DNA of 64,000 nucleotides from Bugulina stolonifera. Taxonomy: Eukaryota > Bryozoa > Gymnolaemata > Cheilostomatida > Bugulidae. This document shows positions 57,406 to 64,000 of the stretch, piece after piece. Position numbers and translations under genes: made by a program. The notes beneath the pieces were generated by a model that saw only the letters and a list, made by a program, of their open reading frames with translations, was not told where the DNA came from and ran no database searches. Numbering within the stretch: position 1 is the stretch's first letter; each line of letters begins with the position of its first letter. The stretch spans positions 18,886,252 to 18,950,251 of the forward strand of contig OW285193.1 of the NCBI GenBank assembly GCA_935421135.1. Direction: 5' to 3'.

Positions 57406-60400
57406 TTACATGTCTAGTAAATTGTGTAACAGAGAGCAAATGAGGAGTGATGTACTGGATAAGAACACTGAAGCTCTACTTGTTGTTGATTTAGGAATTT
57501 GTGTTGATGCTGCAGGAGCTTGTGGTGGTACTTGAGTAGATGTTTCTACCCCTTGTCCCTGCTCTCTATTGCAATCATTGTTGTCTGTCTCTTCAATCTC
57601 TGGATAGCGACTTGGGTCTACTGGTTCTCCTCCTACCTAAAGTGTATAAGCATAGCAGTGCAAACAAAATAGAAACCTTGTAGTGGTGCATGAGAGTACA
57701 ATGTATTTATTAATGGTTCTCTCATTGCTAAAAAGAAACACCATATGCAAAGGTGAAAGAGTAATTACAGAAGTGGACATTTAGCAGAAAAGTTGTCTTC
57801 TCTGTCTAACTACCTTCACTTTATGACATAAACATAGATCAGTCTAGGGCTGTGCACAACTACTGCATCTTCAACTTACGGTGTAGAATATGAAACCATC
57901 TCTGATGCAGTTGGGTCGAGGGTTAGATTCTTGTGCAGCCTTCTGTGCCTTGGCTACTATCTCTGGTGTCCAGTCTGTTATCTGTGTTCTGAGTGCTCCG
58001 GCAAAGTCATAGAAAGTGCCATTCTGTGTAGGATACCTGCAGTTACATATGATAGTAATGTAACAGTTACATATGATAGTAATGTAACAGTTACATATCA
58101 TAGTAACGTAACAGTTACATATCATAGTAATGTAACAGTTATATATCATAGTAATATTTAACAGTTACATATCATAGTAATGTAACAGTTATATATCATA
58201 GTAATATGTAACAGCTACATATCATAGTAATGTAACAGTTACGTATCATAGTAATGTAACAGTTACATATCATAGTAATGTAACAGTTACTTTACTATGT
58301 TATGAACTGTTACACTACTATCTCGTTATGATATGTAAATGTTACATTACTATTAGCCAAGTCAATGATTATAGCCTGGTGTGGTGTGTCTCAGTAACAT
58401 CACACCTATGACTTCTTACTTCATAATTAACCTCTCTGCGAAAGGATTATAACAACCGATTAGCCACCAAACTAATCACATCGTCAAGTCAATGTACTTA
58501 CTCTTGTGGCTGGAGTGAAAGGCTCGAATAGAGAGTATCGTTCCCATCAGTATAGAAACCAGGTATGGAATCACATGAAGATATATCTTGCTTTGGGTAG
58601 TACATCAGGAATGTGAGGCACATCTCTTCTAGGGTACCTTCACCTCCCTGAATATATCATAATTACATCTGCATCCCTATTCATGGTTGTACAATGATAG
58701 TTGGTAAGTATTGCTGAGATTTCCACACTATTTGGTGCATCCTGTCTACTCCTTGGGGTAGACTCAATGGTTAGTGGTGATTTGAATTTTATAAGTTTGC
58801 CAAAGTCAACACAAGGGCATGTTTCATTTAACACTTATAGTATACATATATGTATAAGCGCAATTGTTAGGTACAGAAGTGAAGAGATTATGTTGAGCCT
58901 AGATCGTTGTTTGCGATTGGGGCCATTAGTTGTCAGTCTCCACAACATAATGGAGGGTTGATTTCCCTGCTTCAGTTCTGCACCTGGAAGGCCGACTAGA
59001 AGCTATACACTGTCCTTACAATGCAGTTATGTTACTGACTGACAATTACATGCTGCTCTAAATTATATGATACTGACCAGAAGGTATGCTAAGATACTCT
59101 TATCATTGTGTCTTACTTACGAATGTCATTTGGTCCCTGTTGGAAGAGTCGTAGGTACACGTGATCTTCAACACATCTCCCTGGTAGATTGTAAATAAAT
59201 TGAGCAATTGGAAAATAATTCTTTAGCCAATAGGAATATGCCATAGTACTTTTGGAAGAAAGTTTAATAAATCAGATGTCATTTTCTAACCAGAACAGAT
59301 GGCACAAGGCCGCTGTCGCTACACGTGAAATACAACAACCTGCTGAACACCTTTGGTGTTAAAGTCATTGTTACTAATTTGTTAGTAAAGACAACATAGT
59401 AAAAAGTCTAACCGGTAGTAACTTCTTATTTTTCTGAAATGAACGCTGCTCTTGGTAGTTAAAGTCATAATTGCCATCTTCTGCTAATATCTCCAAAGGT
59501 TTGTTGTCTCTGTATACCTCAACCTTGATTCCTGTTCCTAATACATGGGCGTGCAGCAGATAGGCAAATACTGATACTCCAGTCTCTGGTATCCACTACA
59601 ACCAATCAAATGACAGTAATCACCAATGAACATAGTCAGTCGAACCTCAACTTGCATTTGGACAGGTTGATGCGGGGATGTTTAGTAGTACTAGATTCAT
59701 TTTGATGACACTAGAATTAGTATTGAATTATAAGGAATAAAAAATGAATTGCAAAATGCATCTACAATTAGTACCACCTTACATCATTAAACTTGTCAAT
59801 TTAATCAGGGTATATGAGTAGAGAGAGGAATAGAGAGACAGGAGCATAGCATTAATGGAATAAGACAACTCCAATAAAACACCCATGAAACTACAATTCA
59901 GTACTCCAACAATCTTACTTGGTCATTGCTGTTTTACAGTTTGATTCACTACTGTGTGTCTACACGGGTGTATTATATTCATACCTTGTTGGTACAGCTG
60001 CTATCACAATACGCCGTGACTTTAAACTCCTTAACTTTGGGAGGTACAAATATGCCCTGCACCATGCCGACCATCATGTTCCCTGTGTCATATGTTCTCA
60101 AGGTAGGCGTGTAGAAAAATCTCAGTCCAGATGAATCTTTCCTATCTGCATACACATTTATATGCTAGTACATGGTACTCTTATATATACATGTACTTAG
60201 TACGTGAAACTACTCTCTGCAGTTCAGCTTCGCCATGAACCCATTACATTATGACTATCACTGTAATGTGATCTAGCTGACTTGTGCCTATGCACCGTTA
60301 GTTTTATTCTCAAACTCTACTTTTACTGCCTGACCCGCATCACTGGCTATACTGACTTACTCTTACTCACCCACTACACCGAGTTGGTTGTCATAGTGGG

Positions 60401-63400
60401 TCTCCATCAGGTAGTAATCCGGGGTATCTGTGGCTCCAACAGGGATTCCAGTCTCCTCTGGAAACAAGTATTTCTGTCAACAGAATATTCATATTTGTAT
60501 GTATGTACACTGTATGTATGTATACTGTATGTATGTACATTGTATGTATGTACACTGTATGTATGTACATGCACATTGCATGTATGCGGTACTAGTGCGT
60601 CATAATTATACTCCTTTTTCTATACATTTTATAGATCATTCTATTTATACTCTATATTTTGTACCATCTATTATAGTCATAGATCATATGATCTACAGGA
60701 CGTACTAACTGCAGATCGTACTATTAATTGATAATTCTATTTAGCGATCATAACATCTGTGGTACTATTTTATCAATCGGACTATTAAATCATACTATTT
60801 AATAGACATATTATTACTATAATATACCACTCTACTTATATACATACTAGATTGTGCTATTTATAGATTATACTATATTATATGTAGAAAATTTAATTCA
60901 TGGACCATACTATTTAATGTAGGCTATAGACCACACTATTTATACATGAGACGATCTTACCGTTCCACCAATGGCCCAAGCAAACACAAAAGTTCTGCAA
61001 GCATTCCAATATTCTGGCATCTCTGCTCCTCTACAGATCCCTTCACTCTTGTTGGTACTTTTGAGGTATGGGGTAGACAAGCCATAGCACGCATAGACGA
61101 TAATATGATGAACTAAGGCTTCATTTCCTGGCTGAATAACAGGCTCTACCTGGAAGAAAGTACAGGTAAATATTGTAATAAACCACAACTCTCAATAACA
61201 TTGTTGTCAGCTTCAGTGTAAGAGTGTTCTCTACTTGCCTATGTTGGCTGAAAGATAACATAAGTATTACATGTATTGTTGTGGCAGACTACATTGAAAC
61301 TGACTACATGGAAACTGACTACATGGAAACTGTGAGTTAAGAGCGTTAAGAGAGTTTGAAGTGCCATAGTAAACAAATCCATGTTGATGTACACTAACAC
61401 TAGCACCTCCTGTTATCTTATCTACCTATTAGAGTATAAAGTGGGTGATAAAGTGGAGCAGCACACTGGTCCCACCTAGTAGTAGACCTTCTGGCTATAC
61501 CCACCTTTCAGAACATCCGGGCTGATTTGGCCCAAAGTCAACAACTACAACCACAATGGAAATGTATGTTCTGCTTCCAAAGTTCTTTTAGCTGTCCCAC
61601 CCATTCCTTATATGGTAAAGGGACATTTCAAAAAAGGCAGTTCGAAACAGGACGTTTCACAACCGGACAGTTCGAAACAGGACAGTTCAAAACTGTGTAG
61701 GTTACATTTAGAAGAACACAACTTTCAGATGATTAATTTTAGTTAATTAAAATAAAAAATAAGAATAATAAAAATAAAAATTAGTTGAATTGAAATCTGG
61801 CGGTTAGGGGTTTCGAACTGTCCGGTGTTGAACTGTCCGGTGTTGTACTGTCCGGTGTTGAACTGTCCCGTTTCGAACTGTCTTTTTCGAACAGTCGCAA
61901 ATTCTCCTTATATAACCCCATCCACTGCTCATATAGCCCTACCTACTACTCATGAAAACCCATATCTACATGAACTGTTATTGAGATATTATAATATACA
62001 CTATGTTACATACACATAAAACAGTAGAAAGGTGAAGTTTACTTACACCAATGATGTGATGTTTAGAGTCAAGAGTGGGTGGATCATGGAAAGAGCAGTA
62101 GTACGTGGTGAGGTTGGATGGGATGTCATACTACAAATAGTAATACAAAGCACTTCAATTATATCTGTACAGTATATATACATTATAGATATATTACACA
62201 CATGTACATGTACATGTACATAAATGTTGTTTAGCAATATTATTAACTTTGTTGCTAACATAACAAATAATCTGCCATTTTGATCATCTGAATTCTCTGC
62301 AGACAAATATGAACCTGTTTCTGTAGAGTAGTACTAAAGCGCTTGGTATGAATCTATATGCTATTATCTTGTCAGACTCTATTTATGGGTAATGATATAA
62401 TACTGATACTCTGTATGTGGTACCTACATCCTTTACAGTGATGTCAAAGCTGTTGGTGTTAGCTGGTACAGAATTGGTGTCTCTTGGTGGGTCCAATAGG
62501 TATATACTCTTTGCCCCTCTGTGTGCATTTTTATGGATGTCACTGTAGGTGAGGTCTGCGTTACTAGGGTCTTTGGTACCATATGCATATATTAGTCTAG
62601 TTGTAGATGACTAAAATATAAATAATACACATGTACCATGCATCTATGTACTATAGTTTATTATACATATACACCATGTACCCATGTACTATAGTTTATT
62701 ATACATATACACCATGTACCCATGTACTATTATAGTGTATTATACATATACACCATGTACCCATGTACTATTATAGTGTATTATACATATACACCGTGTA
62801 CCCATGTACTATAGTTAATTATACATATCCACCATGTACCCATGTACTATAATGTATTATACATATACACCATGTACCCATGTACTGTAGTGTATTATAC
62901 ATATACACCATGTACCCATGTACTATAGTTTATTATATACTTTTATGTACACCATATACCCATGTACTCTATTCTCACTTCTCACTGATAGAAAATCAAC
63001 TTGTCACTATGAATATACATGTACATAATTGTGACTGGAAAACCTTATTGCAGTGAAATCAATGACTATATCTTTCATTAATTCCATCATTTCTTCCTAT
63101 TTCTGCTACATAAAACCAGATGCCCAAAAATACAAGATGGCGAGTGCGTCTTACACCTGCACCACTTAGCAACATATGGAGAGTCGTAGCATCCAATCCT
63201 ACCGTTATTTTTCTGTCGTGGTTTCCATCACAGGTATCCAGCTTTCTTTTGAATGAGAAGGTAGAAATACCATTCACTTCCTTAGCAGATATGAGTGTGT
63301 AGTCTTGGGAGTTATCATCTACTGGTAAGCTGTTTGCAGTGGCATGCAAGTCCTGTAATACACAACCTCATATACTTATTACATAGGAATATAAATGTAG

Positions 63401-64000
63401 CTGTTTATAGCACCTCATACATGGCATTTGTAGTAAGAGAGTGTGTGGTATGTCTGCTGGAACAGTAGTGTGTCTGCTGGACCGTGTGGTATGTCTGCTG
63501 GAACGTGTGGTATGTCTGCTGGAACAGTGGTGTGTCTGCTGGATGTTGGGAAGATACCAGCATTCAACCCCCCCCCCCCCATTGAAAGCTCTACTTGCAG
63601 ACACATTGAGTTTAAAACCTAACTTGTAACTTGTAACTTATAATTGTAGCATTAACATTTTACTGACTGATGAGGCACCCGCCACCACTATCTATAGAGA
63701 GATCAACTATTTGGTATCAGTAGAGTCAGTGACTGATTAGTTATCACATGATCCCATGAACTGTTTGATTAGTTATCCCATGATCCCATGAACTGTGGGA
63801 ATGGTGAAATACTGGTGGATGGGCAGATAAGAGAAGGGAGAGAATGCTATGGAATCTGTTTATCTGTATAATAATCTTGTGATGACGCATGACCTACCTT
63901 AATATGTCCAGCACCTTGAGAGTCTACCCACATCACCACGATATCAGCTCCAGTCATTGCACCATTAGGGGAGAACCCAAGACCAACCCATCCTTCAGTC
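57406..64000 (-). CDS. MOXD1: MOXD1/DBH-like copper monooxygenase, 5' end missing
   Basis: Twelve exons: 64000-63898, 63352-63203, 62610-62428, 62130-62047, 61149-60961, 60473-60371, 60145-59985, 59595-59413, 59180-59121, 58647-58502, 58036-57880, 57636-57406. All phases match, giving ~583 residues; the first exon runs off the window. A DOMON domain (GWVGLGFSPNGAMTGAD, then KITSSTTRLIYAYG) precedes the two copper-type-II ascorbate-dependent monooxygenase domains. Copper ligands are visible: HH in SKHHIIG and in VHHIIVYAC for the first site; HxH in LLHAHVLG and Met in TLEEMCLTF for the second. The METHYDN motif is typical. The last exon has a Thr/Ser-rich linker and a hydrophobic C-terminus (FLSSTSLLICSLL), suggesting a GPI or membrane anchor. 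The family hydroxylates dopamine-like substrates; the substrate here is unknown. Confidence 0.88.
58038..58300. repeat. 24-bp minisatellite abutting a splice acceptor
   Basis: About eleven units of AGTTACATATCATAGTAATG(TAAC), starting right at the acceptor of exon 58036-57880. Confidence 0.88.
60493..60590. repeat. TGTATGTATGTACAC short tandem repeat
   Basis: Imperfect 16-bp units in the intron just upstream of the monooxygenase exon 60473-60371. Confidence 0.8.
61610..61905. mobile_element. Small inverted-repeat element in monooxygenase intron
   Basis: Left part has CAGTTCGAAACAGGAC repeated; the right part has the inverse (GAACTGTCCGGTGTT four times, TTTCGAACTGTC). The arms pair over ~100 bp around an AT-rich centre. 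Exact ends and target duplication are not resolved; MITE-like. Confidence 0.6.
62629..62950. repeat. 38-bp minisatellite near a splice acceptor
   Basis: About eight units of CCATGTACCCATGTACTATA plus GTTTATTATACATATACA. It starts about 18 bases from the acceptor of exon 62610-62428. Confidence 0.88.
63440..63545. repeat. ~20-bp minisatellite in first visible monooxygenase intron
   Basis: About five units of TGTGGTATGTCTGCTGGAAC with variants, followed by a poly(C) run at ~63570. Confidence 0.85.

Overview
The window looks like nuclear DNA of an early-branching metazoan. Genes are split by many short GT-AG introns and encode animal families (an NCKIPSD/SPIN90 C-terminus, a two-SH3 protein, choline-dehydrogenase-like GMC oxidoreductases, a DOMON plus copper monooxygenase). 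The background is AT-rich and full of minisatellites and small inverted-repeat elements. A demosponge is my best guess, but this is inference; no rRNA or mitochondrial marker is present to fix it.

Layout. 1-2762: a nested-palindrome inverted-repeat element inserted in a minisatellite. 3156-4262 (+): last exons of an NCKIPSD-like gene. 4789-7620: a long foldback element with a minisatellite core. 8068-13987 (-): an SH3-domain gene whose introns carry minisatellites and a small TA-flanked element. 16423-26084: a GC-rich 9.66-kb mobile element with ~545-bp terminal inverted repeats and a 6-bp target duplication. It encodes a family-B DNA polymerase with zinc fingers, and a divergent 405-residue protein with a duplicated C-terminal domain. 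Between the two genes lies a ~750-bp palindrome of 31-bp units. I find no integrase, packaging ATPase, protease or capsid gene, so it looks like a very reduced Polinton/Maverick-type element. 28018-28562: an 18-bp minisatellite.

29641-34611 (+) is an apparently intact GMC oxidoreductase gene. 35901-43618 (+) is its tandem duplicate, a pseudogene with a nonsense codon, an exon interrupted by a decayed THAP-encoding P-like transposon (37698-40128), and a solo LTR in an intron (41226-41898). 44444-53536 (-) holds three tandem paralogues of a cysteine-rich, possibly nuclear family I cannot name. It contains a twice-repeated CxxC...CxxC domain and a CSCQGACNC tail. 54585-55325 is a 25-bp minisatellite and 56453-56718 a hAT-type MITE. 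57406-64000 (-) is most of a MOXD1/DBH-like copper monooxygenase gene; its 5' end lies beyond the window.

The strongest candidate for something undescribed is the 9.66-kb polymerase element. Two further patterns deserve attention: minisatellites repeatedly abut, and sometimes duplicate, splice sites; and the three-gene CxxC family has an apparent start-codon relocation in one member.
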